Origin: Spirosoma oryzae
Lineage (GTDB): Bacteria; Bacteroidota; Bacteroidia; Cytophagales; Spirosomataceae
Direction of reading: 5' to 3'
Assembly (NCBI RefSeq): GCF_003002825.1
Contig: NZ_PVTE01000003.1
Coordinates: 1-64,000, forward strand
DNA: 64,000 nt
The position numbers and the translations under genes are program-made. Under the pieces are notes generated by a model. It was not told where the DNA came from. It saw only the letters and a program-made list of their open reading frames with translations, and did not search any database. Numbering within the stretch: position 1 is the first letter of the stretch; every line of letters begins with the position of its first letter. Below, piece after piece: positions 52,652 through 62,227 of the stretch.

Positions 52652-54730
52652 CTATTCGGTGGCTGGATTTCGCAGCGTGGTCATTCGGCGCAGATCGGCC
52701 GTCTGGAGTTTGCGGATGTGAGCCGTCAGCGTAGCTTTCAGCGCCGGATCGACACAGTAGGTTCGGGCCTGGGTGAAGGCATTGATGGCCTCCGCCCGGG
52801 CGTTTCGGCGGGTATACAGATTACCCAGTTCCCAGTCCATAAACACGCTTTTCGGATACAGCTTCATGGCAGCCGCCATAAACCGGATCGCATTGGTCGT
52901 ATCGGGTTTTTTATCCAGAAAAAGTGCCTTGTACCCCTTGTTACCCAGCCACATCGCCCGGATATTCGGCAGGTAGAACCGCCCCCGATACACCAGCAGA
53001 TTACCCATCCGCGCCACCGGACGCGCTTTCCGAAACACGGCGACCTGATCTTCGACATCGTACAGGTTCGGGCTTAGTCCCGACGAGGGCAGGAAGAACG
53101 TACCCCGCACGTAGGTCGACTGATAGCGGTTGCTGTCCCGGTCGGGATTTTCGCCAACCCAATGCAGGCCATAGCGTTGCTTTTCGGCCCGGCGCATGTC
53201 GTACCAGATAAACGGCAACTCGCCCGTCGGCTTCAGGTGACGATTGTAGTACTGCGTCAGTTCACCGGATCGTTGCACAAGGTCAACCCCTTCGTCGTTG
53301 AAATACTGGTAGCTATTTGCCGGCCCACCCGCCAGTTCGTTGAAATACTCCCAAGGTCGTACAACGGGGATGGCGGTCAGCAGAGCCGCACAGACGGCCA
53401 GCGAGGCCGACAGCTGGTACCCGATGCCGTGCTGGAACGCGTACCAGACGGCCAGCGCCCCCAGCACGGCCAGCAGCGGCAACAGCGACAGCGCATGACG
53501 GACACCTCCATACGTCGAACCGGTGGCCAGCGCCAGCCAGAACAGACCGGCCAGCAAACCCAGTGCAGCCACCGGCAATCGGCTGGTTATGGGCAGTTTA
53601 CCCAGCACGTGCAGTACCAACCCGGCCAGCGTCAGCAGCAGCAGACCAATCGGTAGCTTGGCCCCCCAGATACCGGGGGCGTAATAAAACGGCGCGCGGT
53701 TCAGGTACGATTTCCCGAAGGCGAAAGCTGGATATGGTCGCCCTTCGACGCCCGCCCGGAACGTGTCGGCCAGCCCCCACAGGTACGAGGCCGGCAACAG
53801 ATGGACATCAGCCAGCCCGTGAAGCACAGTTCTGGACAGGGGCGACTGAATATCGTCAATTTTCGTGGTCAGCGGCCGGTTGAAAAACTCGCCCTCCGCC
53901 GGACTGTCGCGGTACCGAAAGCCATAAAAACCCCACAGCACAACCACCGCCCCAATCAATACCCCGGCGACCATGCCCAGCCGCCCGGCACGACGCCCCA
54001 GCGGTTCCCGACCTGCAAACGCCAGAACCACACCGAGCAAGCCGACGCCGATCACGGTGATGATAGCCGAATGCTTGGCCGCCAGCGCCAGTCCCAGGCA
54101 GGCCATCGTTAGTAGCAGATCGATGGGGTGCCACGACCGAAACGCCCGGACCGCTGCCAGCATGGCCGCCCCCGACGCCAGGGCTACGGGCAGGTCGGTC
54201 ATGACCACGGGCAGGTGAGCCGCCACGGTTGGGTCGATCATCAGATACGCCAGCGTCAGCAGTGCTACCGTCGGCCCCAGCGCCTGCCGGGCCATGGCCG
54301 TAAACAACAACAGCAGCAGCCCGTTCAGCGCAAACATCGCCCAGCGAGCCTGCCGTTGTACCGCCACCGGGTCGTTGGTCAGGTAAACGCTTTCTTCGGC
54401 GAACCGCCGTTCTTCCCGCTTGTCGTTGAGCGTCTTGAACGGTGGCAGTTTATAGCCGTTCAGCCGCACGACCTCGCCCACCCACAGCTTGGTCAGGGGC
54501 GGGTGCTCAGGGTTGATGCGAAACGAACCGGTACCGGCATACGATGCGCCCGCCATGATGTGGTAGGCTTCATCCAGCGTAAAGCTGTCGAGCCGGGTCG
54601 CCCAGTTCGAGCGCACAATGCCACCGAAAATCAGTACCACGGTAAGTACCCAGCAGACAATCGGACGGTGGGCAAGCCGATCCCGACGCATGGGCACCGG
54701 TAAAACGGATTCATGAAGAACAGTTGTCAT
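52652..54730 (-). CDS. PMT/GT39-like membrane glycosyltransferase
   Basis: The ATG at 54730 gives 692 residues. Helix 1 (VCWVLTVVLIFGGIV) is followed by the loop TRLDSFTLDEAYHIMAGASY with the DE motif typical of GT-C enzymes, then FRINPEHPPLTKLWVG. At least ten transmembrane helices follow (LMVAGVLIGAVVVLWGFYGF and others). A soluble C-terminal region (~residues 540-690) ends with a TPR-like helix pair. These enzymes use polyprenyl-phosphate sugars to glycosylate proteins or lipids on the outer face of the inner membrane. Substrate unknown; it lies near envelope protein genes, not a polysaccharide operon. Confidence 0.85.
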   Translation of the reverse strand: MTTVLHESVLPVPMRRDRLAHRPIVCWVLTVVLIFGGIVRSNWATRLDSFTLDEAYHIMAGASYAGTGSFRINPEHPPLTKLWVGEVVRLNGYKLPPFKTLNDKREERRFAEESVYLTNDPVAVQRQARWAMFALNGLLLLLFTAMARQALGPTVALLTLAYLMIDPTVAAHLPVVMTDLPVALASGAAMLAAVRAFRSWHPIDLLLTMACLGLALAAKHSAIITVIGVGLLGVVLAFAGREPLGRRAGRLGMVAGVLIGAVVVLWGFYGFRYRDSPAEGEFFNRPLTTKIDDIQSPLSRTVLHGLADVHLLPASYLWGLADTFRAGVEGRPYPAFAFGKSYLNRAPFYYAPGIWGAKLPIGLLLLTLAGLVLHVLGKLPITSRLPVAALGLLAGLFWLALATGSTYGGVRHALSLLPLLAVLGALAVWYAFQHGIGYQLSASLAVCAALLTAIPVVRPWEYFNELAGGPANSYQYFNDEGVDLVQRSGELTQYYNRHLKPTGELPFIWYDMRRAEKQRYGLHWVGENPDRDSNRYQSTYVRGTFFLPSSGLSPNLYDVEDQVAVFRKARPVARMGNLLVYRGRFYLPNIRAMWLGNKGYKALFLDKKPDTTNAIRFMAAAMKLYPKSVFMDWELGNLYTRRNARAEAINAFTQARTYCVDPALKATLTAHIRKLQTADLRRMTTLRNPATE

Positions 54731-54830
54731 ATTGGTGGCGGTATGAATCGGAAAAGACACGGTTTGGCAGCGCGTGCCCGGAATCGAACACGCTGACGCG
54801 GTAAAGACAGGAAATTCGGATTTGATCAGG

Positions 54831-55553
54831 CTACGGTTTCAGTGTTACCTGCATGGTCTGCACCACTGGGCTCAGTAGCTGCATGGCCTGGTTTGACGAC
54901 ATAAACTCACCGTCGCCCGATACGGTATCCAGCGCCCGGGTCTGCGCGGGACTCAGGGTCGACGGCGGGGCCAGCGTTACCGACAACATGGTCTGCGCGC
55001 CCATGTCGAACCGACCGCCCTGCCAGCTGGAGACCGAGCCGCCGTAATCCCAGCCGAAGCCCCACAGCCGAAACGGTTTGCCGTTGCACTGCTCCAGTTC
55101 TTTCAAGGGCATTCCGATCCGTACCCCATCGGCCGTCGACCAGCGGGTTGGCTTTACGTCGGGCAACGGATTTCCATCGGCGTCGGTCACGTAGGGGCGG
55201 ATCAGGACCAGTTCGGGATGCTGGCGCTGCGCCGAATCCTGATAGAGAATCTGTAGCTGATCGGCGGTGTTTTTATACAGAGTCGTTCCGATCAGCACGT
55301 CGCCCTCCGCGCCGTCGATGGAATCCCCCACCGTTACGACGGCCGGCCCCAGCAACCGCAGCAGTTCCGCTTCCGAAGTCGAATAGCGAACCGGTCCGAC
55401 CCGCAGACCGGGTACGATCCGAAAATCGTTGACCGATTCCATTTTCGCCTGTACACTGTCAACGTCAGACCGTCCGCTGGACTGTTCAGTTGTTTTCTTC
55501 GGCTGGCAGGCCCACAGCAGCACCGGTAAACACGCGAGCAAGAGTCGTCTCAT
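54831..55553 (-). CDS. lipoprotein of the kinase-regulator operon
   Basis: MRRLLLACLPVLLWACQPKK has a lipobox WAC. The 225-residue mature part shows no known domain but a consistent beta pattern (FRIVPGLRVGPVRYSTSEAE, then GVRIGMPLKELEQCNGKPFR) suggestive of tandem thresholds of a small-domain repeat. Its ATG overlaps the regulator stop (ATGA, 4 bp), so it is translated with the regulator. It may be a periplasmic sensor or effector of the two-component pair; this is inference. Confidence 0.75.
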   Translation of the reverse strand: MRRLLLACLPVLLWACQPKKTTEQSSGRSDVDSVQAKMESVNDFRIVPGLRVGPVRYSTSEAELLRLLGPAVVTVGDSIDGAEGDVLIGTTLYKNTADQLQILYQDSAQRQHPELVLIRPYVTDADGNPLPDVKPTRWSTADGVRIGMPLKELEQCNGKPFRLWGFGWDYGGSVSSWQGGRFDMGAQTMLSVTLAPPSTLSPAQTRALDTVSGDGEFMSSNQAMQLLSPVVQTMQVTLKP

Positions 55554-56182
55554 TTGAACATGCCGGTTTTGAGTGCCTTCGCCACCGCTTCCGATTTCGA
55601 GTTGACGTGCAGCTTGTCGTAGATGTTGACAATATGCGTCCGGACCGTTCCCATGCTGATCTGGCAGTGGTAGGCGATCAGCTTATAACTGTCGCCCTCG
55701 ACCAGCCGGTGCAGCACCTCCCGTTCTTTATCCGTCAGCGCATAGTGTTTCCCCGCGTTGACCGGTGTCTGAAAAGCCGCCAGCACCTTGAGCGCAATCG
55801 ACGGGGTCATGGCGGCCCCTCCCTCCATCACGTCGCGAATGGCGTCGATGATCTTGTCGGCGGGCGTTTTCTTCAACAGATACCCCACGGCTCCCGCCGA
55901 CAGGGCGGCAAAGATCCGCTCGACGTCTTCAAAGACCGTAAGCATCAGAATGCGGGGCTGCGTTGTTTGCTGCCGAATCAGCGAAACCGCTTCGATACCC
56001 GTCCGGCCCGGCATGTCGATGTCCATCAGAATGACGTCGGGCTGATCGCGCTGTACGCACCGCACCGCATCGAGGGCATCGGCGTAGGTGCCGGTTACGA
56101 TCAGATCGTCGGTAGCGTCGAATACCAGTGCGAGCGTTTCGCGCAGGGAGCGGTTATCGTCGAAGATGGTAACACGGATCAT
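55550..56182 (-). CDS. LuxR/NarL-type response regulator
   Basis: The 210-residue protein has a receiver domain with acid pair Asp8-Asp9 (FDDNRS) and phospho-acceptor Asp54 (LMDIDMPGRTG), Lys in LLKKTPADKI, and a C-terminal LuxR HTH (LTDKEREVLHRLVEGDSYKL, then GTVRTHIVNIYDKLH). It lies 91 bp downstream of the sensor kinase on the same strand and overlaps the lipoprotein start. Together the three form one operon. Target genes are unknown. Confidence 0.95.
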   Translation of the reverse strand: MIRVTIFDDNRSLRETLALVFDATDDLIVTGTYADALDAVRCVQRDQPDVILMDIDMPGRTGIEAVSLIRQQTTQPRILMLTVFEDVERIFAALSAGAVGYLLKKTPADKIIDAIRDVMEGGAAMTPSIALKVLAAFQTPVNAGKHYALTDKEREVLHRLVEGDSYKLIAYHCQISMGTVRTHIVNIYDKLHVNSKSEAVAKALKTGMFK

Positions 56183-56273
56183 GGTCGAACAAGGTGGTGG
56201 CGTGGCAACTAACTGCTGACAAAGCTACGCAGCCGAACGATTCCGCGAAATCGGATAAGTATATGACTGCGCA

Positions 56274-58223
56274 CTACAGCGTGTCGGCGGTCAGTTCGAG
56301 TCGGGTGCCCTGCCCCGGTGTCGACTGAACGGTCAGCGTACCGCCCATCGCCGACGCCCGCTGCTGCATACTCTGCTGCCCGGTACGGCTGCTCAACTGA
56401 TTGGTATCGAACCCACGACCATTGTCTTCGAGCAGTACAGCAAACTGATCGCCCCGTCGTTCGAAACGCATGGTCGCCAGCGTCGCTTCGGAGTATTTGA
56501 TCAGGTTGTTGATCGCTTCCTTACCGATCAGGAACAGGTTCCGGCGGACTTCCATCGACACGGGCAGGTGTTCCAGCGCCGGGTCAACGCTAAACGTAAA
56601 GCCAATCTGTTTCGACTCCATCAGAGGCTGGGCGTATTCCTGTAGCCGCATCACGATGCGCTGAAGCGAGTCGTTGCCGGGATTGATGGTCCAGATAATT
56701 TCGTCGATGGATTCCAGGATCTGCCGCGCATCGGTGTAGATTTTCTGGACCATCCGCTGTGCCGTTTCGGGCCGATTCTCGCTGAGCAGTTTGTCGGTAT
56801 GCCCGCTCAGCAGTGAAATGCTACTCAGCGTACTACCCACCTCGTCGTGCAGGTCGTGGGCAATCCGTTGCCGAAGTCGCTGCGATTCTTCGAGCCGCTG
56901 CACCTTCGACCGGTTCAACAGCCACGCACTCACCGCCCCCCCCAACAGGAGCAGCAACAACCCGCCGATCAGTCCGGCGTTACGCTGCCAACGTGCCTGC
57001 CGGGCTTCTTCCTGCTCCAGTTGTTTGGCCTGCTTCAGCAACTGCGTTTCCCGCTGCAACAGCTTGATCCGCGCTTCTTTCTTCTCGGTCTCGTACTGCG
57101 CGACCATGCGTTGCAGTTCGGCGTTCGTCCGGATGGCGATGGCGGAGTCGACCTGCCGGTTTTTCTGGAGTTGAAAGGTATAGGCCAGGTAGTACTTGTT
57201 CTGAACACCGTACAGGTCGGCCAGTTGCTGCGTCAGCGTTTTCCGGTTGTCCTTAAAGTCGTTGTCTTCGGCCAGCGTCATCGCTTTTTTCAGATAGGCT
57301 TCGGCCTGGGTATAGTCTTTCTGGGCCTGGTAGAGACTGGCGATGGTACCGTACACATGGCAAATGGCTAGCTTGTTCTGCTGTTTTTCGGCAATGGTCA
57401 GCGCGCGACGGGCATAGGCGAGTCCTTCCGCCGGTTTGTTCAACAGCCGTGCTGCGTTCGCCATACCGTCGAACACGTCGAACTTAAGCATATCGAACTG
57501 CAGTTTCTCCGCCAGCTTTTGTGACTCCCGCAGGTGAATCATAGCCTGCTGCGGCTGATTCAGCGTGTTGTAGAGTTCGCCAAGCTGGTTTTCGAAGATG
57601 GCGATGCCGCGCGGGTCGCCCAGTTCGCGAAACAGCACACCCGCTTTCTGGTAGTAGGGCAATGCCTGTTCTTTCTTCCCCATCTTCACCAGCGCCCCCC
57701 CGATCAGCCGGTATACAACGGGAGACCGGGGGCGATAATCGTACTTTTCCTGCCATTGAATCGCCCGTAATGCAGTCTGGAAAACCATGGGGGGGTTACC
57801 CATCCGGTCGTAGGCTGCGGCCATATTACTCAGCAGCCCGCCAATGATTACCGGGGGCATGTTGTGCTGTTCGGCGATCTCCAGCGCCTTTTTCGAGTTG
57901 GCCACCGACTGTTCGTAGTTGGCCGACATGAGGTTTAGGATCATCTTGCTGCGGTAGCCCCGGACCACACCATTCCAGTCGTGCAGCCGGGTCGCCAGGT
58001 CGATCATCTGCTTACTCATCGAGTCCGCACGGGCGTACTCCGCTTTTTTGTAGATCAGGTCGATAATCACCGGGTCCATGGCCCGTACGTAGGCTGTGTC
58101 GGCTGGCGCATGCGTTTTCAGGTAGCGGGTCAACGAATCGACATCGCCCGATTGCGCGCTTGCCGACAGCGTCAGGAATAGGATAATCAGGCCAGCAATC
58201 AGCGGTACGTAGGGATTTCTCAT
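56274..58223 (-). CDS. TPR-containing sensor histidine kinase (HisKA_3 type)
   Basis: The 649-residue protein starts with signal MRNPYVPLIAGLIILFLTLSASAQ. About 8-9 tetratricopeptide helices in the periplasm follow (residues ~90-345: ALEIAEQHN, KEQALPYYQKAGVLFRELGD, AEAYLKKAMTLAED). A transmembrane helix is at ~416-436 (NAGLIGGLLLLLLGGAVSAW). The HisKA_3 motif IAHDLHDEVGSTLS carries the phospho-His (456), and an HATPase domain has LLEDNGRGFD. The architecture is common in Bacteroidota, with the TPR sensing a periplasmic partner, here possibly the coupled lipoprotein. Start ATG 58223. Confidence 0.95.
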   Translation of the reverse strand: MRNPYVPLIAGLIILFLTLSASAQSGDVDSLTRYLKTHAPADTAYVRAMDPVIIDLIYKKAEYARADSMSKQMIDLATRLHDWNGVVRGYRSKMILNLMSANYEQSVANSKKALEIAEQHNMPPVIIGGLLSNMAAAYDRMGNPPMVFQTALRAIQWQEKYDYRPRSPVVYRLIGGALVKMGKKEQALPYYQKAGVLFRELGDPRGIAIFENQLGELYNTLNQPQQAMIHLRESQKLAEKLQFDMLKFDVFDGMANAARLLNKPAEGLAYARRALTIAEKQQNKLAICHVYGTIASLYQAQKDYTQAEAYLKKAMTLAEDNDFKDNRKTLTQQLADLYGVQNKYYLAYTFQLQKNRQVDSAIAIRTNAELQRMVAQYETEKKEARIKLLQRETQLLKQAKQLEQEEARQARWQRNAGLIGGLLLLLLGGAVSAWLLNRSKVQRLEESQRLRQRIAHDLHDEVGSTLSSISLLSGHTDKLLSENRPETAQRMVQKIYTDARQILESIDEIIWTINPGNDSLQRIVMRLQEYAQPLMESKQIGFTFSVDPALEHLPVSMEVRRNLFLIGKEAINNLIKYSEATLATMRFERRGDQFAVLLEDNGRGFDTNQLSSRTGQQSMQQRASAMGGTLTVQSTPGQGTRLELTADTL

Positions 58224-58313
58224 AACTAGTCACGGGTTTACACGAATTACCTCTTTCCTGACTGTCAATGCAATAGCGATTTTATTATTCGGTCGACGGG
58301 CTTACGATACGGC

Positions 58314-58363
58314 AAAAAAACGCTCCCGCAGCCAACCCATTCATGAGTCGCGCTGCGGGAGCG
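58314..58363 (-). terminator. Rho-independent terminator of the S8 peptidase gene
   Basis: CGCTCCCGCAGC (58321-58332) pairs perfectly with GCTGCGGGAGCG (58352-58363). The seven A residues at 58314-58320 give a U run on the minus-strand transcript directly after the hairpin. It lies 36 bp past the stop of the peptidase gene. Confidence 0.9.
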
Positions 58364-58398
58364 GTTGGAAAACAGACTGATCGCGATTTTTCGACCGG

Positions 58399-59961
58399 TT
58401 ACGGCCAGACCACTTCGATGACTTCGTTTTTCAGGTCGACCGTCGTGCGGGCTTCGTGGCTGTCCCGGCGCAGGGTAACCTTTCCTTTGACTACCTTCAC
58501 CACTTCCTGCCGGATGACGTGCGTTGCGTCTTTCTTCCGAAAGACCGACACCGCCGGATCGTTCGTATCGACGACCAGATCGATCGTTTTACCGGTTGCT
58601 TTCACCAGCCGGGCGGTGTTGGGCAGCGGCTGATTCTTCAGCAGGGCCAGCGCCCGCGACGCCAGCGGTACGCCGTAGCCGACGTAGTTGTTGCCGTACG
58701 GATACAGGTGCGCCGACTTTTCGATGATCGCCATCAGTTCTTTATTATTCAAGTCTGGGCGGGCCTGCATCAGACAGGCGGCAAAGCCCGTGATTACCGG
58801 TGCCGACAGCGAGGTGCCGTAGAGCGAAAAACAGGCAACGTTCGGTTTCAGGTACGGCAGCGGTTCGGGGCCGATACTGCTGTAGCCGATGCGATTCCAG
58901 TATTTGGCGTTGGTCGCGCCGACAGCCAGTACGCCCTGTGCGTCGGCGGGGGTGCTGATGATGCGCCAGCCCCGGTCCTCCCCTTCGTTACCCGCCGACA
59001 CGATAATCAGCATCCCTTTCTTATCGGCCGCCAGTTGCGCGGCCCGGCTAATCAGGCTGGTGTGCCCGTCCATCTCGACCGGCTTGTAGTTTTCTTTCGG
59101 GTTGCTCATGCCCCGCGCGTAACCCAGCGACGTGTTGATCAGCCGTACGCCCAGGCTGTCCATCCATTCGATAGCCGCCACCCAGTTATCTTCTTCGCCC
59201 CGGTATTCGCGGTTACCCTGATCGCTGCGGGCCAGGTAAAATGTCGCATCGGTGGCCAGGCCGTACTGCCGGTTTTCCTGCAAATCGTTGCCGGCAATGG
59301 CCGCCAGTACTTCCGTACCGTGAAAATCCGACATGGCATCCAGCGACCGGTAGAGATCGACGCCGGGACGGTCGCGGTGCACGTAGTCACGGATGGACCG
59401 CACGCCCTGCCGGGCAAAAATCGGCTTGAGCGCGTTCGCTGAGTCGGCCCCGAAAAAGCCGGCATCGACGACCCCGATGGTGACGAAACGGCCCGTCAGC
59501 CCGGCCCGCGCAAAGTCGGGAGCCTGAATCTGCGTCATCACCGGTGCCAGTTGCGCCTGACCGGGCTCGTCAGCAGCGACCGGTACGTTCAGGCTGGAAA
59601 TAACGAGGTTCGGATCGATCGGCCGTACGTCCGTTACGAAGGGCAACCGTTTCACCCGGTCTACCTGCTCCACCGTCAGGCGGGCCGAGACGGCATTGAG
59701 CCACCGCGACCGGCTTAGTGGCACAATACCCGACTGGCTCAGGGCTGTCAGGTAAGCCGACGATACGGGTCGGTCGGTATCGTCGACCGTCAGGTGTTGG
59801 ATCGTTCGCCGGTGCCGGGCCACTGCCGACAGCGCCGGGGCGGTATTCGGATCTTTGGCCGTGAATAAAATCCAGTATTTGGGGGTTGGATCGCTGACAT
59901 GGTCTGTTGCCTGCCCCCAGAAAGGCAGACCGACCAGCAGCGCAGCTACGAAAAATCGCAT
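58399..59961 (-). CDS. secreted subtilisin-like (S8) serine peptidase
   Basis: ATG 59961 gives MRFFVAALLVGLPFWGQ as signal and a 520-residue product; the 26 codons upstream are not signal-like. The catalytic triad is intact: Asp166 in IGVVDAGFFG, His214 in FHGTEVLAAI and Ser384 in YGTSLSAPVITG, with oxyanion Asn in SAGNEG. Residues ~25-150 are an inhibitor-like prodomain. The C-terminal ~60 residues (KGKVTLRRDSHEARTTVDLK) form a short beta extension without a T9SS domain. A strong terminator follows. Its start region is 113 bp from the divergent aminopeptidase gene. Confidence 0.93.
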   Translation of the reverse strand: MRFFVAALLVGLPFWGQATDHVSDPTPKYWILFTAKDPNTAPALSAVARHRRTIQHLTVDDTDRPVSSAYLTALSQSGIVPLSRSRWLNAVSARLTVEQVDRVKRLPFVTDVRPIDPNLVISSLNVPVAADEPGQAQLAPVMTQIQAPDFARAGLTGRFVTIGVVDAGFFGADSANALKPIFARQGVRSIRDYVHRDRPGVDLYRSLDAMSDFHGTEVLAAIAGNDLQENRQYGLATDATFYLARSDQGNREYRGEEDNWVAAIEWMDSLGVRLINTSLGYARGMSNPKENYKPVEMDGHTSLISRAAQLAADKKGMLIIVSAGNEGEDRGWRIISTPADAQGVLAVGATNAKYWNRIGYSSIGPEPLPYLKPNVACFSLYGTSLSAPVITGFAACLMQARPDLNNKELMAIIEKSAHLYPYGNNYVGYGVPLASRALALLKNQPLPNTARLVKATGKTIDLVVDTNDPAVSVFRKKDATHVIRQEVVKVVKGKVTLRRDSHEARTTVDLKNEVIEVVWP

Positions 59962-60074
59962 AAGCGCGTGTGTACCGGGAAGTAAGGTTAAGCGGGAAGA
60001 ACGGGCCGCAACTGTGACGGCTTTTCGTTTCCTTTGCAAACGTAAACCCTAAACGGGGTTTCATCATTCCCGCT

Positions 60075-61370
60075 ATGCGTTATTTGCCCATTGCCAACCA
60101 GCTTTTCGTCCGCAACCGCGAACGGCTGGCCGCGCTACTTAAGCCTAAATCGCTGGTCATTGTCAATGCCAACGATATTTTACCCACCAATGCTGATGGC
60201 ACGATGGCGTTCCGCCAGAACAACGACCTGTTCTATCTGACGGGCGTCGATCAGGAAGAAACGCGCTTTCTGCTATTCCCCGAACATCCCGATCCAAAGT
60301 TTCGGGCAGTACTGTTTCTGCGGGAAACGAGTGAACTGATCGAAATCTGGGAAGGTCACAAACTGACCAAAGCCGAAGCCGCTCAGACGACCGGCCTGCC
60401 CGAATCACAGATCTACTGGACGCACCAGTTCGACACGATCTTCGCGCAGATCGTCTTTGAGGCCGAGCACGTGTACCTCAACGCCAACGAGCATACCCGC
60501 GCCGACGTGGTCGTACAGACGCAGGATGCCCGCTACATCGAGCAGTTCCGCAACCGCTACCCGCTGCACCGGCTCGAACGGCTGGCTCCGCTGATGCACA
60601 ACCTCCGGGCCATTAAGCAACCCGAAGAAATGCCGCTACTCCAGACCGCCATCGACACGACCGACGCGATGTTTCGCCGGCTGCTGACGTTTGTCAAACC
60701 GGGCGTTTGGGAATACGAAATCGAAGCGGAGATGATGCACGAGTTTCTGCGCCGGCGGTCGCGGGGAGCGGCCTATAACCCGATCATCGCATCGGGTGCC
60801 AACGCCTGTGTGCTACATTACATCGACAACAGCGCGCAGTGCCAGGACGGCGACGTGATCCTGCTGGATCTGGGCGCTGAATACGCCAACTACAATGCCG
60901 ACATGACCCGCTCGATTCCGGTCAATGGTCGTTACACACCCCGGCAGCGGGCCGTTTACGACGCCGTGCTACGGGTACTGCGCGAATCCAGCGCGATGCT
61001 GAAACCGGGCAATCTGTGGGATGAATACCACCGCGAAGTGGGTAAGATTATGGAATCGGAACTGATCGGGCTCGGTTTGCTCGACCGCGATGCGGTTGCC
61101 GCCCAGGACCCCGACGCTCCGCTCTACAAGAAGTACTTCATGCACGGCACGTCGCACTTCCTCGGTCTGGACGTACACGACGTCGGCAACAAATACCGGC
61201 GGATGGAACCCGGTATGGTCTTCACCGTCGAGCCGGGTATTTATATTCGGGAAGAAGGATTGGGTATCCGGCTGGAAAACAACGTGGTAATCACAGAAAC
61301 CGGCAACATCGACCTGATGGCCAACATCCCCATCGAAGCCGATGAGATTGAGGAGTTGATGAACAAATAA
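60075..61370 (+). CDS. pepP: Xaa-Pro aminopeptidase (aminopeptidase P)
   Basis: The 431-residue M24B enzyme removes N-terminal residues before proline in the cytoplasm. There is an N-terminal creatinase-like domain (residues ~1-175, with NNDLFYLTGVDQEETRFLLF). The pita-bread metal site follows: Asp in LLDLGAEY, Asp in ANYNADMTRSIPV, His in HGTSHFLGLDVHD, Glu in TVEPGIYI and Glu in IRLENNVVITE. No signal peptide is present. A palindromic repeat follows its stop by 7 bp. Confidence 0.92.
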   Translation: MRYLPIANQLFVRNRERLAALLKPKSLVIVNANDILPTNADGTMAFRQNNDLFYLTGVDQEETRFLLFPEHPDPKFRAVLFLRETSELIEIWEGHKLTKAEAAQTTGLPESQIYWTHQFDTIFAQIVFEAEHVYLNANEHTRADVVVQTQDARYIEQFRNRYPLHRLERLAPLMHNLRAIKQPEEMPLLQTAIDTTDAMFRRLLTFVKPGVWEYEIEAEMMHEFLRRRSRGAAYNPIIASGANACVLHYIDNSAQCQDGDVILLDLGAEYANYNADMTRSIPVNGRYTPRQRAVYDAVLRVLRESSAMLKPGNLWDEYHREVGKIMESELIGLGLLDRDAVAAQDPDAPLYKKYFMHGTSHFLGLDVHDVGNKYRRMEPGMVFTVEPGIYIREEGLGIRLENNVVITETGNIDLMANIPIEADEIEELMNK

Positions 61371-61377
61371 GTGCACG

Positions 61378-61443
61378 GTTTTCAGTATACGGTTTACGGT
61401 GGTTTGCCGTCGCGGTAGCCACCGTAAACCGTATACTGAAAAC
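61378..61443. repeat. perfect 25-bp inverted repeat between convergent genes
   Basis: Arms 61378-61402 and 61419-61443 are perfectly complementary (starting GTTTTCAGTATACGG) around a 16-base loop. It lies 7 bp after the aminopeptidase stop and 3 bp before the TetR stop, so it can serve as a bidirectional transcription barrier. It has no clear U tract outside the stem. A small mobile palindrome is the alternative. Confidence 0.75.
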
Positions 61444-61446
61444 TCT

Positions 61447-62097
61447 TTACGCTTCCGACAGCTTCTTGCTGTTTTCGCGCTCCAAGGCGATGTTGAGACC
61501 GGCGTAGATGCGTCGGATCGCCGTTTCGAGCCGCGCCCAGCCCTCGTCGGTGTGCAGATCGATGTCGAGGATTTTCTCGTTCTGACTGCTTAACAGCACC
61601 ATGTGGGTCACCGCCGACACCATCAGGCTCGTGATGGCCATCGGGTCGTAGTCGGAAAATGGCGCGATTTTATTGATCAGACTCTTGAACGATTCATTGC
61701 GGAACGACGCCAGGCGCTGCGCCAGTTCGGTTTCACCATGGGTCATCTCCCATCGAATCAGCTCCTGCGACGACTTGCGCGTTCGGAATTCCTGCATGAA
61801 CTGGATCGTATAGTCAGACCACAGCCGGCTTCGCGTTTCGGACGAAGGTGCTTCGGGTGCCGCTTCTAAAAACTTCTCGTTGAAAATCGACAGAAAAAAA
61901 CCCCGCTGGACGTAGGCTTCCAGCAGGCCATTCCAGCCGCCAAAATAGCGGTAGATCAATACTTTGTTGACGTCGGCCCGTTCAGCGACGGCGTTGATTC
62001 CCGCCTTTTCCGTCCCGCGTTCCGCCATTACTTCGCCCATGGCCCGCAGGATGCGTTCCATGGTCAATTGTCGATTCCTACGTTTGACAACTTTCAT
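61447..62097 (-). CDS. TetR/AcrR-family regulator
   Basis: The 216-residue product has the N-terminal HTH MERILRAMGEVMAERGTEKA, then GINAVAERADVNKVLIYRYF, followed by helices of the ligand domain, including TRSRLWSDYTIQFMQEFRTR. The variant YRYFGGWNGLLEAY is the recognition helix boundary. No partner transporter is adjacent, so its target is unknown. Start ATG 62097. It converges with the aminopeptidase gene. Confidence 0.9.
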   Translation of the reverse strand: MKVVKRRNRQLTMERILRAMGEVMAERGTEKAGINAVAERADVNKVLIYRYFGGWNGLLEAYVQRGFFLSIFNEKFLEAAPEAPSSETRSRLWSDYTIQFMQEFRTRKSSQELIRWEMTHGETELAQRLASFRNESFKSLINKIAPFSDYDPMAITSLMVSAVTHMVLLSSQNEKILDIDLHTDEGWARLETAIRRIYAGLNIALERENSKKLSEA

Positions 62098-62227
62098 TCC
62101 TGTTCAGTTTTGATGGTTTAATCGGGTTAGCCGGTCGCACCGCGACCTGGACGTAGCCCGAAAGAGGATTATCAGCTAGTCAGCAGACAAATATGCGACT
62201 TACGAATGATGTTACCAAGTGGTAACG

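Noticed and set aside
58456..59442. Long plus-strand frame over the S8 peptidase
   Set aside because: Shadow; the sense strand carries the Asp-His-Ser triad.
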